DNA from: Bacillus fonticola
GTDB taxonomy: Bacteria; Bacillota; Bacilli; Bacillales; JC228
Direction: 5' to 3'
NCBI RefSeq assembly: GCF_012955605.1
Contig: NZ_CP052135.1
Coordinates: 2,616,711 to 2,680,710, forward strand
DNA: 64,000 nt
This document shows positions 18,836 through 27,940 of the stretch, in pieces. Position numbers and translations under genes: made by a program. The number at the start of each line of letters is the position of its first letter. Position 1 is the first letter of the stretch. Below the pieces are notes generated by a model that saw nothing but the letters and a program-made list of their open reading frames with translations, had not been told where the DNA came from and made no database searches.

Positions 18836-20098
18836 TTAAAACACTAACGCATTCGCAGCCGGCACTCTACCATCAACTCGTGCTGCCTCCTTCTCAAAAC
18901 CACCAAGTATCGGATACAATCTCGTAAACGGTAGTGCCGACTTCCATTCCTCTGCTCCTGCCGGCGTTGCATAGAGTACATACAGCTTCCACTGCTCTCC
19001 CTCTGCTTTCGGAACAAGCGTACCGCTTCGCAAATAGGGCGCTGGTAGTGACGGCCCGTGTGGTAAGAAGAGGGCGTATGGTCTAGCTGTCTCTACTTTA
19101 TTTTCTTTTGGAACCGGTGGTGATGGCACGGCATCCTTTGGCAACTGAAGTACGTTAGTCAAATCTTCGACCATTGCGCTCGCCGTTGGATCACCGCCAG
19201 CTCCTGGTCCACGTAGTAGCAATGATCCTACTAAACTACCTTGTACCCTGACCGCGTTGTCCACCCCATCAATCCCATAAAAAGGATGATCCTCAAAAAT
19301 GGCGCTTACAACAACTTCTCCTTGAATGCCTGTTTGGGTCGGCAACAGCTTACCTACGTGACGAAGCCGCAATCCGAGTGTAGCTGCTAGTTCGTGCTGC
19401 TCAGCGTCAATCTTTGTAATGCCTTCTCGTTCTACTTGCGACCAAACTGGCTGTTCGCCAAAGACCGTTTCCGAAAGAATCATTAGCTTATAAAACGCAT
19501 CGTATCCTTCCACGTCATTCGTTGGGTCGGCCTCTGCATATCCTTTTTCTTGTGCTTCTCTAAGTACCGAGGTAAAGGACGAACCGTTTGTCCGCATCTC
19601 GCTTAGGATGAAGTTGGATGTTCCGTTTAGGATGCCTTCGAGCTCAATTACCTCATTGACACGAAGCAGTTCTCGTAACGTGCGCATTACCGGAATTCCC
19701 CCAGCAACGCTTGCCTCATACCCAACGTATACACCTTTTTCCTCAGCAAGAGTACGTAGCGCCCTCCCTTTTGGCGCAAACATCACTTTGTTCGCCGTAA
19801 CTACGTGGCATCCGTGCTCGATCGCTCGTTTCAAATACGTGTAGGCTGGTTCTTCTCCGACGATCGCTTCCATCACAACATCCACGTCCCGCTCTTTTAA
19901 GACCCGCTCCAAGTCGTGCGTCACTAAAACGCCTGCATGTACACGCCGTTCAATGTGAGGCTGGCGCACGACGATCGCAACGACGCGTACGGGACGACCG
20001 AAATGGGCTCGCAGGCGATCTTGGTGTTTATATATAGACCGGTAAATTCCTTGTCCGACGGTGCCAAACCCGAGCAAGGCAATTTGTAATGGTTTCAT
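18836..20098 (-). CDS. hom: Homoserine dehydrogenase
   Basis: Hom reduces aspartate semialdehyde to homoserine, the branch point to threonine and methionine. The 420-residue protein has the NAD(P) loop LLGFGTVGQG (8-17), ANKVMFAP (about 103), GILNGTSNFILSEM (about 160-173), and DPTNDVEGYDA (about 195-205). The last 85 residues do not show the usual ACT-domain pattern (a segment like YLRxxVxDxPGVLA); they contain RPYALFLPHGPSLPAPYLR instead. This suggests altered or absent threonine feedback. It is probably the last gene of the run starting at ssuA, 150 bases after metX. Confidence 0.92.
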   Translation of the reverse strand: MKPLQIALLGFGTVGQGIYRSIYKHQDRLRAHFGRPVRVVAIVVRQPHIERRVHAGVLVTHDLERVLKERDVDVVMEAIVGEEPAYTYLKRAIEHGCHVVTANKVMFAPKGRALRTLAEEKGVYVGYEASVAGGIPVMRTLRELLRVNEVIELEGILNGTSNFILSEMRTNGSSFTSVLREAQEKGYAEADPTNDVEGYDAFYKLMILSETVFGEQPVWSQVEREGITKIDAEQHELAATLGLRLRHVGKLLPTQTGIQGEVVVSAIFEDHPFYGIDGVDNAVRVQGSLVGSLLLRGPGAGGDPTASAMVEDLTNVLQLPKDAVPSPPVPKENKVETARPYALFLPHGPSLPAPYLRSGTLVPKAEGEQWKLYVLYATPAGAEEWKSALPFTRLYPILGGFEKEAARVDGRVPAANALVF

Positions 20099-20249
20099 CT
20101 GCGCTCTCCTCCTTGTCTAGTGTGTACTCTCTTTTAAAGATGACTAATTAAGCTGTTATCGATCAAATCAACGTTTTTACACATCAAACCAGCTTGTTCG
20201 TCCATTATATTTCCATCTCCATCCAATAAATCTATCTTTTCCGCGTCAT

Positions 20250-21347
20250 TCAGCCACTAAGCTGGTTCTCCTCTTTACACACACTTTTCTCCAAGGCTTC
20301 CGACACAAAATGGCCCCATCTCTCAAACTCTACAAGAAATCCGTCGTGTCCAAAAACAGTGTCTACTAAGTGAAACGTTCCATGATCGACTGCTTCCGCA
20401 AATGCCTGTATTTCTTCTGGTGGGTAAACAAGATCTTGCGTGTAACCTACGCATATGACGTTTGCGGTGATGAGAGTCGCGGCCTCTTGCCATCCGCCGC
20501 GTTCGCGTCCGATGTCATGGCTGTTCATCGTGTCTAACAATCGTACATAGCTGTTGGCATCGAATCGTTTTTGTAGTTTGTTGCCTTGGTATTCCAAATA
20601 GGATTCAACCGCATAAAACGGGAGTCCCTCATCATTCGCTTCTTCTTGCAAATGGCGCTGAAACCGTTCTTGAAAAAGAGCTCCTGATCGATACGTCACC
20701 ATCCCAAGCTGTCTCGCAATAGAGAGGCCTCGCAAATTTTCATTGCCTTCATACTCGCCACCTCGAAATGCTGGATCAAGAAGAATTGCTTCCTTTGCCA
20801 AATGGTTAAAAGCGATGCCGTATGCAGAGAAGGCGGGTGTCGACGCCAACAACACCAATCGTTCTACAGTAGTAGGATACATAGTCGCCCACTCCACAGC
20901 CTGCATGCCTCCGAGTGAGCCACCGATGACCGCATGAAGCGTTTCAATCCCGAGTTTTTGCAATGCTCGTTTTTGCGTATGAACAAGGTCGCGAACCGTC
21001 ACGTTAGGGAAATTGCCTCGATATGGAGTCCCTTGAGGAGATTGCGACGTAGGACCCGTCGAGCCTGCACAGCCCCCAAGTACGTTAAAGGTAATCACCT
21101 CATATTTTGTAAGATCAATAGATTTCCCTTCCCCGATCAAACCGCTCCACCAACCCGGCTCTTCACTAGTCCCGACCGTCTGATGCGTACCTGTCAGCGC
21201 ATGACAAACGAGGACAACCGGAGCACCCTCACGTCCCACTCGCTCATAAGCTAACGTAACGTCAGGAAGGGTAGCGCCATTTTCTAGTACGATCTCTCCT
21301 ATCGAAACCATTCCCTCAACGTTGTAACGAAAGTTTTTCAAGCTCAA
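20250..21347 (-). CDS. metX: Homoserine O-acetyltransferase (MetX family)
   Basis: MetX moves acetyl from acetyl-CoA to homoserine to open methionine synthesis. The 365-residue alpha/beta hydrolase has the oxyanion segment FNVLGGCAGSTGPTS (about 87-101), the nucleophile in GGSLGGMQA (S144), and the late His in FGHDGFLVE (about 335). The start is uncertain. I list TTG at 21347, which overlaps acsA by 32 bases; an ATG at 21311 has its ribosome site too close. The acetyl-CoA synthetase directly upstream could supply its donor. Succinyl versus acetyl use cannot be told from motifs here. Confidence 0.92.
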   Translation of the reverse strand: MSLKNFRYNVEGMVSIGEIVLENGATLPDVTLAYERVGREGAPVVLVCHALTGTHQTVGTSEEPGWWSGLIGEGKSIDLTKYEVITFNVLGGCAGSTGPTSQSPQGTPYRGNFPNVTVRDLVHTQKRALQKLGIETLHAVIGGSLGGMQAVEWATMYPTTVERLVLLASTPAFSAYGIAFNHLAKEAILLDPAFRGGEYEGNENLRGLSIARQLGMVTYRSGALFQERFQRHLQEEANDEGLPFYAVESYLEYQGNKLQKRFDANSYVRLLDTMNSHDIGRERGGWQEAATLITANVICVGYTQDLVYPPEEIQAFAEAVDHGTFHLVDTVFGHDGFLVEFERWGHFVSEALEKSVCKEENQLSG

Positions 21348-23025
21348 GTCGCTTCAACTCTCTTCGCAAAATTTTCCCACTAATTTTCGTTTTCGGGAGA
21401 GACGACACGATTTGAATTTCTCGTGGTGCTGCGTGCCCGGCGAGGTGAGTTTTCACGTATCGATAGAGCTCTTCCTTCAAGCTTTCTGATTCTTCGTAGC
21501 CGTTTCGCAATACTAGAAACGCTTTGACGATTTCGCCACGAACAGGATCAGGCTTGCCGATCACACCAGCTTCTGCGACAGCAGGATGGGAGATGAGTGT
21601 ACTCTCGACCTCAAATGGGCCAATTCGTTCTCCGGAAGAGTTGATCATGTCATCGCTTCGTCCTTGGAAGAACACGTACCCATCATCGTCTTGTCGTGCC
21701 AAATCTCCAGACACATACCAACCTTCAAATGGAAAATACGATTGGAATTTTTCTTCGTTTCGCCATACTTCCTTCATTAGAGCAGGCCAAGGAGCTTGAA
21801 CGGCGAGGTGCCCGATCTCCCCTCTTGGCAATTCGTTCCCTTCGTCGTCTAATACAGCAACAGTAATGCCAGGAATCGCCCTACCCATCGAACCAGGCTT
21901 AATGGGTTGGGATGGTAAATTGGCTACGAGCTGAGCACCTGTTTCTGTCATCCACCACGTGTCATGAATGCGTAGGTTAAACGCCTTTTGTCCCCAGTAA
22001 ATCACTTCAGGATTGAGGGGCTCTCCGACGCTCATAATGTGCCGAAGTGAGCTCAAGTCAAATTGATTTGTCAGCTCAGCACCTTGTGCCATTAGCATCC
22101 GGAACGCGGTCGGTGCTGAGTACCAAACCGTGACGCCAGTCTTCTCCAACGCCTGATACCAGCCTTCCGCAGTAAACCTTCCACTAACGATGACAATTTC
22201 CACACCGTGTAGCAAAGGAGCAAACACGCCGTACACCGTTCCTGTCACCCAGCCTGGATGTGCTGTGCACCAGTACACGTCATCTTCTCGTAAGTCCAAC
22301 ACCCATTTGCCTGTTTGGTATTGCTGAATCATCACTCGGTGTGCGTGGACGATCCCCTTTGGTTTGCCTGTTGATCCGCTTGTGTAATGAATGTTCAGAC
22401 CAGAATCTAAAGACACCCAGCGCAAAATGTGAGGGTCTCTTTCCCCAGCTGCCAGTTCGCTCGGTAGCGAGAAAATTCCTTCCGCCTCGTTCGTCTTCTT
22501 ACCATCTGTTAAAAATACGTGAGACAAGGCAGGTAATTCACCACGAGGCACACGCTTATAGAATGCCTCATTTGTAATTAAATACTTCCCTTCACAGTCG
22601 TTCATCCGATCGCGTACACCGTCCTCCATAAATGCCTCGAACAAAGGGGCTACGACTGCACCTAGCTTGATAGCAGCTAGCATCGCTACATATACACTTG
22701 GTTCTTTCGGTAGAAATACGAAAACAAAGTCGCCTTCTTGCACTCCGCGATGAGCCAAAACCGTCGCAAGATGATCTGTTTCCTCTTTTAATTGTGCATA
22801 CGTTGTCGTTGTTTCTCGACCATCATCAGCAAGAAATCGCAAAGCAATGCGGTCTCCTTTTCCGTTTTCCACGTGTCGATCCACGCATTCGTGTGCCATG
22901 TTCACGTTCCCGGTAGAATACCAATTGAATTGCGTATGCACGTCCTCCCAGCGAAACGTCTCGCGAGTGTTCTCGTAATCTTGTAGTTGGAATTGTCCAG
23001 CTAATGGTGGGATAGATGTCGTCAT
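21316..23025 (-). CDS. acsA: Acetyl-CoA synthetase (AMP-forming acyl-CoA ligase)
   Basis: Activates acetate (or a related short acid) with ATP and CoA. The 569-residue ANL-family enzyme has the P-loop YTSGSTGKPKGIVHAH (about 215-230), WWMTETGAQ (about 335), YVSGDLARQDDDGYVFFQGRSDDMINSSGERIG-type hinge region (about 435-470), and the acetylation lysine in KTKISGKILRRE (about 555). It matches Bacillus AcsA in length. Its ATG is 2 bases after the ssuB stop, so it is cotranscribed with the importer, which is unusual. The genuine substrate could be another short acid. Confidence 0.88.
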   Translation of the reverse strand: MTTSIPPLAGQFQLQDYENTRETFRWEDVHTQFNWYSTGNVNMAHECVDRHVENGKGDRIALRFLADDGRETTTTYAQLKEETDHLATVLAHRGVQEGDFVFVFLPKEPSVYVAMLAAIKLGAVVAPLFEAFMEDGVRDRMNDCEGKYLITNEAFYKRVPRGELPALSHVFLTDGKKTNEAEGIFSLPSELAAGERDPHILRWVSLDSGLNIHYTSGSTGKPKGIVHAHRVMIQQYQTGKWVLDLREDDVYWCTAHPGWVTGTVYGVFAPLLHGVEIVIVSGRFTAEGWYQALEKTGVTVWYSAPTAFRMLMAQGAELTNQFDLSSLRHIMSVGEPLNPEVIYWGQKAFNLRIHDTWWMTETGAQLVANLPSQPIKPGSMGRAIPGITVAVLDDEGNELPRGEIGHLAVQAPWPALMKEVWRNEEKFQSYFPFEGWYVSGDLARQDDDGYVFFQGRSDDMINSSGERIGPFEVESTLISHPAVAEAGVIGKPDPVRGEIVKAFLVLRNGYEESESLKEELYRYVKTHLAGHAAPREIQIVSSLPKTKISGKILRRELKRLELEKLSLQR

Positions 23026-23027
23026 CG

Positions 23028-23759
23028 TTACTTACTCTCCTTTTGCAAACGAAGCGTCGCTAAGATGTAGGCTTTTTGTTTTGCAAGTTCTTCACTACTA
23101 CGAACCCGTGGTCTTTTTTGGTTGACCCGAATTTCTTCGTACAATGTTCCCGGCTGCCCTTGAAGAATGAAAATACGATCACACAAATAAAGAGCTTCAT
23201 CAATATCGTGTGTCACAAGCACCATCGTCGTTTCACGTTCCTGCCAAATGTCTAACAGTAAATCTTGGAGCTGCATTTTTGTAAACGCGTCGAGTGCACT
23301 AAATGGTTCGTCTAACAATAATAGGTTCGGTTTTGTGATTAGGGCTCTAGCAATAGCAACACGTTGTGCCATACCACCAGATAAGTCTTTCGGGTAGTGC
23401 CCTTCAAAGCCTTCTAGTTGAACGATGCGTAGCAATTGCTGAACACGTTCTTTCACATCAGGTGTCGCTTTTAGTCCAAACGCCACATTATCAAATACCG
23501 TTAACCACGGCATAAGTCTTGGTTCCTGAAAGATCATGCCGATTTCTGGTGAGACAGTTCGATGAGGCTTACCAAGTAGGGTCATCTCACCTTCAAAGGC
23601 TGGATCAAGACCTGAAAGAACACGCAACAGCGTGCTCTTTCCACATCCACTTGTGCCAAGTATGCCAATGATCTCTCCTGTACCTGCAGAGAAGCGAACA
23701 TTCATAAAACCTGCAGCGCCATCTGAAAAAGTACGCGATACGTTGTTGATGGTGAGCAT
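23028..23759 (-). CDS. ssuB: ABC transporter ATPase, SsuB/TauB type
   Basis: The ATP-binding subunit of a nitrate/sulfonate/taurine-type importer. The 243-residue protein has Walker A GTSGCGKST (34-42), Q-loop FQEPRLMPW, signature LSGGMAQR, Walker B LLLLDEPF (about 155-162), and the H-loop VTHDIDEA. It sits 15 bases after the permease gene. Sulfonate use is inferred from family; no sulfonate monooxygenase is present in the window, so the true solute may be another sulfur or one-carbon compound. Confidence 0.88.
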   Translation of the reverse strand: MLTINNVSRTFSDGAAGFMNVRFSAGTGEIIGILGTSGCGKSTLLRVLSGLDPAFEGEMTLLGKPHRTVSPEIGMIFQEPRLMPWLTVFDNVAFGLKATPDVKERVQQLLRIVQLEGFEGHYPKDLSGGMAQRVAIARALITKPNLLLLDEPFSALDAFTKMQLQDLLLDIWQERETTMVLVTHDIDEALYLCDRIFILQGQPGTLYEEIRVNQKRPRVRSSEELAKQKAYILATLRLQKESK

Positions 23760-23774
23760 AACCGTGTCCCCTTT

Positions 23775-24614
23775 CTACCTTTGATACTCGTAGCGGTCTT
23801 GCCAATGAAGAGCTCGATATTCTAGCAATTTTAATAGAGAGTCCGTAATCTTTCCTAATAGCGCAAACAAGACAATAGATGCAATAACCGTCTCAGGAGA
23901 ATACGTATTTTGACCGAAAACAAGCAAGTACCCGAGTCCTTCACTAGCTCCCATCAGTTCTGCCGCTACGACGAACATCCAACCTAGACCTAAACCGCTT
24001 CGGATCCCGACTAGAAACATCGGTAGCGCTGCTGGCAATACAACATTCTTTGTCATTTGAAATTTTGAAAATCCGTACATTTTTCCGACCTCAATGAGCT
24101 TTCGATCAACGCCTTGAACACCAGAGACGATATTTAAGTACACCGGGAAGAATACACCAACAGCGATAAGTGTCACTTTAGACGGTTCACCAATTCCCAT
24201 CCATAAGATGAAGAGGGGAACCCATGCTAATGATGGAATAGATCGGAAGGCTTGAATGAGCGGGTCCACAGCCTGTTCCACAATCTTCACTGTTCCGACG
24301 ATCGAGCCTATAACTACTGCGCCTATAACACCGAGTACGAATCCTACGATGACTCGGTACATTGTAATCCAAGTGTGCCCCCATAAAGTGCCATCCTGTG
24401 CCATTTCCACCGTTTTTTCTACTACTGTAGTTGGCGCCGGTAACTGGTATTCGGGGAGTATTCCTAATGACGAACTCCCTTGCCAAAGCGCTATAAGAAC
24501 AACAGGAAGAATCCAACCAATCCAAGATGAGGAGCGTGAAGACTTTTGTTTTTCGACCGTTTTTGTTTTCTTTAGTTCGCGTGCAACTTGCACCCGTTCG
24601 GTTTTACTCAACAT
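23775..24614 (-). CDS. ssuC: ABC transporter permease, SsuC type
   Basis: The 279-residue inner-membrane subunit has six hydrophobic helices (first about 31-51). Its EAA-like coupling loop reads LIEVGKMYGFSKFQMTKNVVLPAALP (split: LIEVGKMYGFSKF then QMTKNVVLPAALP), with SGLGLGWMFVVAAEL after it. It is typical of the TauC/SsuC/NrtB group. The gene lies between the binding protein and ATPase genes with 15-16 base gaps. Confidence 0.9.
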   Translation of the reverse strand: MLSKTERVQVARELKKTKTVEKQKSSRSSSWIGWILPVVLIALWQGSSSLGILPEYQLPAPTTVVEKTVEMAQDGTLWGHTWITMYRVIVGFVLGVIGAVVIGSIVGTVKIVEQAVDPLIQAFRSIPSLAWVPLFILWMGIGEPSKVTLIAVGVFFPVYLNIVSGVQGVDRKLIEVGKMYGFSKFQMTKNVVLPAALPMFLVGIRSGLGLGWMFVVAAELMGASEGLGYLLVFGQNTYSPETVIASIVLFALLGKITDSLLKLLEYRALHWQDRYEYQR

Positions 24615-24630
24615 CGTTTCGCCCTCCCCT

Positions 24631-25611
24631 CTACTGTCCTACAATGTCTTCAGTGAAGGAAGGATCGAGTAATTCATCTACTGTCTCTCCTACATTCACA
24701 TCCGCTGGGATAACCTCTTGTGCTTGCAACACGTCACCTGCTGCTAACAGTGCTTGTCGTACATCATCATTTGGAACGATATTCGAAAAGTCGTTTCGCT
24801 CCATACTTTTGTTCGCAACTTCCACACTTAAATCAGCCGACTCTGCAAGGATACTAGCCGCTTCTTCAGGGTTTTCAAGTGTCCACGTTCGAGCTTGCTC
24901 ATATGCCGCAAGTACTACATCCACGTAGTCTGGATAGGCTTCTTTGAATTCATCCGCTACGTTTAATGTTCCATACGTGTTAAATTCCGTGTTTCGATAA
25001 AATAGTTTGCCATTGGAATCCAATTCCACACGAGCCATGTGCGGGTCAAGTCCTGCCCACGCATCCACTTGATCATTTAGCAATGCTTGTGCGCCGTCAC
25101 TATGCTGCAAGTTCACAATCTCAACATCACTAGCAGACAATCCAGCTTCTTGTAGTGCCTGTAATAGGAAGATATACGGATCCGTTCCTAATGTTGCGGC
25201 TACTTTAGCACCTTTCAAATCTTCTACAGACGAAATCTCACTGTCTTCTGTTGTGACCAACGCTGTCCACTCAGGCTTTGAATACAAGTACACGCTGGAG
25301 ATGGGAGCTCCTTGCGCTTTTGCCATAAGGGCTGCCGCGCCTGCTGTTGAACCGAAATCGACGGAGTTAGAATTTAAGAATTCGAGTGCTTTATTGCTTC
25401 CCTGACTGAGCACCCACTCAACTTCAATCCCCTCATCTGCTAGGGCATCCTCTAAGTACCCTTTCTCTTTTAACACGAGACTTGTTGGTGAGTAATACGC
25501 ATAATCCATTGTGATTTTGTCTGGTTTTCCGTCTCCACTAGCTTCACCGGAGCAACCTGCTAAAGTAATAAGCAAGAGAATAAATCCGATTCCTAAACCA
25601 AAACGTTTCAT
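24631..25611 (-). CDS. ssuA: ABC transporter substrate-binding lipoprotein, SsuA/NMT1 type
   Basis: A 326-residue lipoprotein: signal peptide with lipobox LITLAGCSG (Cys about 20), then an NMT1/THI5-like fold (DYAYYSPTSLVLKEKGYLED; VKVAATLGTDPYIFLLQALQEAG). It binds the solute for the SsuBC-type importer. I place the start at ATG 25611 (or the adjacent 25614), both behind GGGGGAATC; the longer open frame to 25722 has no ribosome site and would ruin the signal peptide. It is the first gene of ssuA-ssuC-ssuB-acsA-metX-(hom). Confidence 0.88.
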   Translation of the reverse strand: MKRFGLGIGFILLLITLAGCSGEASGDGKPDKITMDYAYYSPTSLVLKEKGYLEDALADEGIEVEWVLSQGSNKALEFLNSNSVDFGSTAGAAALMAKAQGAPISSVYLYSKPEWTALVTTEDSEISSVEDLKGAKVAATLGTDPYIFLLQALQEAGLSASDVEIVNLQHSDGAQALLNDQVDAWAGLDPHMARVELDSNGKLFYRNTEFNTYGTLNVADEFKEAYPDYVDVVLAAYEQARTWTLENPEEAASILAESADLSVEVANKSMERNDFSNIVPNDDVRQALLAAGDVLQAQEVIPADVNVGETVDELLDPSFTEDIVGQ

Positions 25612-25689
25612 CATGATTCCCCCTTGTTTGCAATTCATGGATATAAGGCTAAAATCGTGACGTCCTAGTAATGAATCTCTACTAAAACC

Positions 25690-25765
25690 GTTCCGTCCAT
25701 GGCGCAACCTCGAGCCACTCACGTCCGTGGGCGAACGCCTTTTTGACCCACATCGTGTGGGCCTA
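25690..25765 (-). repeat. GC-rich palindromic element, family R, copy b
   Basis: On the minus strand: TAGGCCCACACGATGTGGGTC followed by AAAAAGGCGTTCGCCCACGG. It matches the motif order of the copies at 14526, 55578 and 63875. It lies between metY and ssuA, just inside the metY terminator. Confidence 0.65.
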
Positions 25766-25800
25766 AAGATAGAGTCCTCCTCTATTAAAGGAGGACTCTT
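25765..25800 (-). terminator. Terminator-like hairpin after metY
   Basis: Perfect stem GAGTCCTCC/GGAGGACTC with a 9-base loop; the trailing tract TATCTTTA on the minus strand is only moderately T-rich, so read-through to ssuA is possible. Confidence 0.65.
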
Positions 25801-25812
25801 CCCATCTAATCA

Positions 25813-27612
25813 TTACAGTTCACAAGCAAATGTAATAATCGATCCTCTGAGTCTTTGTGCTTCTTTATATGTGCAACGGTTATGCACGACATCAAGTCCT
25901 GCTGATTTTGCAATTTTTGCTGCTTCTGGAGAAATAACTCCTTCTTGTAACCAAAAGATTTTTGGCTTGACTTCCGCCGCTTCCTTCGCAATTTCAATCG
26001 CCGCCTCCGGACTGCGGAATACTTGCACGATATCAATTGAAAATGGAATGGAGCGCAAATCCGGGTAGGCTGTTTCTCCGAGTACTTCTGTTTCTCTCGG
26101 ATTGACTGGAACCACTTTGTAACCGAGTCGCTGCATTTTTCGTGCCAGTCGGTGACTTGGACGTGAAGGATTGCTGCTAAGTCCCACGATCGCTAACGTT
26201 TTTTGGCGTTGAACTTCTTCACCATCGTGTACTTCTCGCTCAGTAGGGGATTGAAGTGCCCAGCGAATGACTCCTTCATCGTTGACAACCACTTCACCTT
26301 TCGTTTCACCTGTTACCGAAGTTCCTGTTGCCTCAAAAATGGCGCGGTCCAAATCGTTTTGTAAGTCTTCTACAGATTCAATGCCTACAGACAGACGAAT
26401 GAGTTCTTCTGTGACGCCTGTTAACGTTAACTCTTCAGCACTTAGTTGTTGGTGAGTAGTGGACGCGGGGTGAATAATGAGTGACTTCGCATCCCCCACA
26501 TTCGCGACGTGTGACCAGAGCGCAACGTTATCAATAAGCTTGCGACCGGCTTCCCTTCCGCCCTTAATTCCAAAGTTGACAATCGATCCGTAACCGTTTT
26601 GCAAATATTTATCAGCAAGCGCTTTAGACGGATGATCTTCTAATCCTGCATAATTGACCCACTCCACTGCCGGATGGTCAACGAGGTATTGTGCTAACTC
26701 TTTTGCATTGTCATTATGCTTTTGTACTCTTAAATGCAAGGTCTCAATCCCTTGTAAAAGAAGGAATGCATTTTGTGGACTTAAACAAGCTCCAAAATCA
26801 CGTAACAGCTGCACGCGAAGTTTCGTACTAAAAGCTAAAGTACCAAAGTCTACCGCGTACCGAAGACCGTTGTAGCTTCTATCTGGCTCTATGAAATTCG
26901 GAAACTTCTCAGAATTCCAGTTGAAGCGGCCACCATCGATGACAACACCCCCGATGGCCGTACCGTGACCACCGATCCATTTAGTAGCGGAGTGGACAAC
27001 GATATCTGCGCCCCATTGCAACGGTTTGCATGTATACGGTGTGGCAAATGTGTTGTCAATAATAAGCGGAATCCCATTCTCGTGGGCGATGTCTGCAACG
27101 GCTTCTACATCCAGCACGTGCAAGCTTGGGTTTCCGATAATTTCTGAGAAGAACCCTTTCGTCCGATCAGTAATAGCTTCTCGGAAGTTTTCTGGATCAG
27201 TTGGATCTACAAACTTCACTTGGATTCCGTAACGTGGCAAAGTAACCGCGAACAGGTTGTATGTACCACCGTACAGGTTCGTCGCAGCGATAATTTCATC
27301 GCCAGCACTTGCAATGTTCAAAATCGACAATGCAATCGCGCTCATACCTGAAGATGTGGCCACAGCTGCTACCCCGTCTTCTAAGAGCGCCATTCTTTTT
27401 TCGAACACATCAACGGTCGGGTTCCCGATACGAGAATAAATGTTGCCAGGCTCATCCAGTGAGAATAAGCTTTGAGCGTGCTCCGTGTTGTGAAAAACGT
27501 AGGAGGTAGTTTGATAAATAGGTACCGCTCTTGATCCTGTCGTCGGATCTGGCGATTGACCTCCATGAAGTAATACCGTTTCCAAGTTGTACGTGTCAGT
27601 TGATCTTGTCAT
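25813..27612 (-). CDS. metY: O-acetylhomoserine sulfhydrylase MetY fused to a CoA-binding domain
   Basis: Residues 1-430 are a PLP-dependent MetY: YSRIGNPTVDVFEKRMALLEDG (59-80, in two parts), SSGMSAIAL, and the PLP lysine in VVHSATKWIGGH (K211). It makes homocysteine from O-acetylhomoserine and sulfide, the step after MetX. Residues about 468-590 form an extra CoA-binding Rossmann domain of the YccU type (TLAIVGLSSNPSRPSH, YKVVPVNPRE, IFWLQEGV, and VVHNRCTYKEAQRL at the end). A linker rich in E, T and V joins them. The total of 599 is about 170 longer than normal MetY. The junction shows no frameshift. A SAM riboswitch controls it. Confidence 0.93.
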   Translation of the reverse strand: MTRSTDTYNLETVLLHGGQSPDPTTGSRAVPIYQTTSYVFHNTEHAQSLFSLDEPGNIYSRIGNPTVDVFEKRMALLEDGVAAVATSSGMSAIALSILNIASAGDEIIAATNLYGGTYNLFAVTLPRYGIQVKFVDPTDPENFREAITDRTKGFFSEIIGNPSLHVLDVEAVADIAHENGIPLIIDNTFATPYTCKPLQWGADIVVHSATKWIGGHGTAIGGVVIDGGRFNWNSEKFPNFIEPDRSYNGLRYAVDFGTLAFSTKLRVQLLRDFGACLSPQNAFLLLQGIETLHLRVQKHNDNAKELAQYLVDHPAVEWVNYAGLEDHPSKALADKYLQNGYGSIVNFGIKGGREAGRKLIDNVALWSHVANVGDAKSLIIHPASTTHQQLSAEELTLTGVTEELIRLSVGIESVEDLQNDLDRAIFEATGTSVTGETKGEVVVNDEGVIRWALQSPTEREVHDGEEVQRQKTLAIVGLSSNPSRPSHRLARKMQRLGYKVVPVNPRETEVLGETAYPDLRSIPFSIDIVQVFRSPEAAIEIAKEAAEVKPKIFWLQEGVISPEAAKIAKSAGLDVVHNRCTYKEAQRLRGSIITFACEL

Positions 27613-27699
27613 GTTTGATCGTCTCCTTTATATTGAGTTTTCCGATATGAAAACTCTGTTTACTAGTTGGTAAATACCTGAAAAAACCTTCATCTTATT

Positions 27700-27875
27700 C
27701 AAAAAACCCCTCTTCACAGATCGAAGAGGGGTTTAGTAAAAAACACCTCTTCTCATCTCTCAGATATTTCTATCTGTAGGATGTAGCACCTTTTCAAAAG
27801 TTTTACCTTTTGACGGTTGCTGGGCATCGTAGGGCCTATTCCCTCCGCCGCTCTTGATAAGAAGAATCAAGTGTA
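27700..27875 (-). ncRNA. SAM-I (S-box) riboswitch upstream of metY
   Basis: On the minus strand: CTTCTTATCAAGAGCGGCGG, then AGGGAATAGGCCCTACGATG, then CCCAGCAACC, and a downstream GGTGCTA. These are the S-box conserved blocks (ATCAAGAG, GGCCC-TGAAGCC-type, CAACC, GGTGC). A terminator AACCCCTCTTC/GAAGAGGGGTT plus T-run at 27700-27734 follows, and AAGAGGTG-type sequence before it can form the antiterminator. It should switch metY off when SAM is high. Confidence 0.93.
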
Positions 27876-27908
27876 TTATTAAATTGTAAATTTCACATCT
27901 TGAACTGA

Positions 27909-27937
27909 ATTATAAAGAACTATAAATCTTGCGTCAA
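27909..27937 (-). promoter_or_regulatory. Sigma-A promoter of the metY riboswitch transcript
   Basis: TTGACG (27932-27937) and TATAAT (27909-27914) on the minus strand with a 17-base spacer; it begins right at the end of the upstream PLP enzyme gene. Confidence 0.85.
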
Positions 27938-27940
27938 GGG

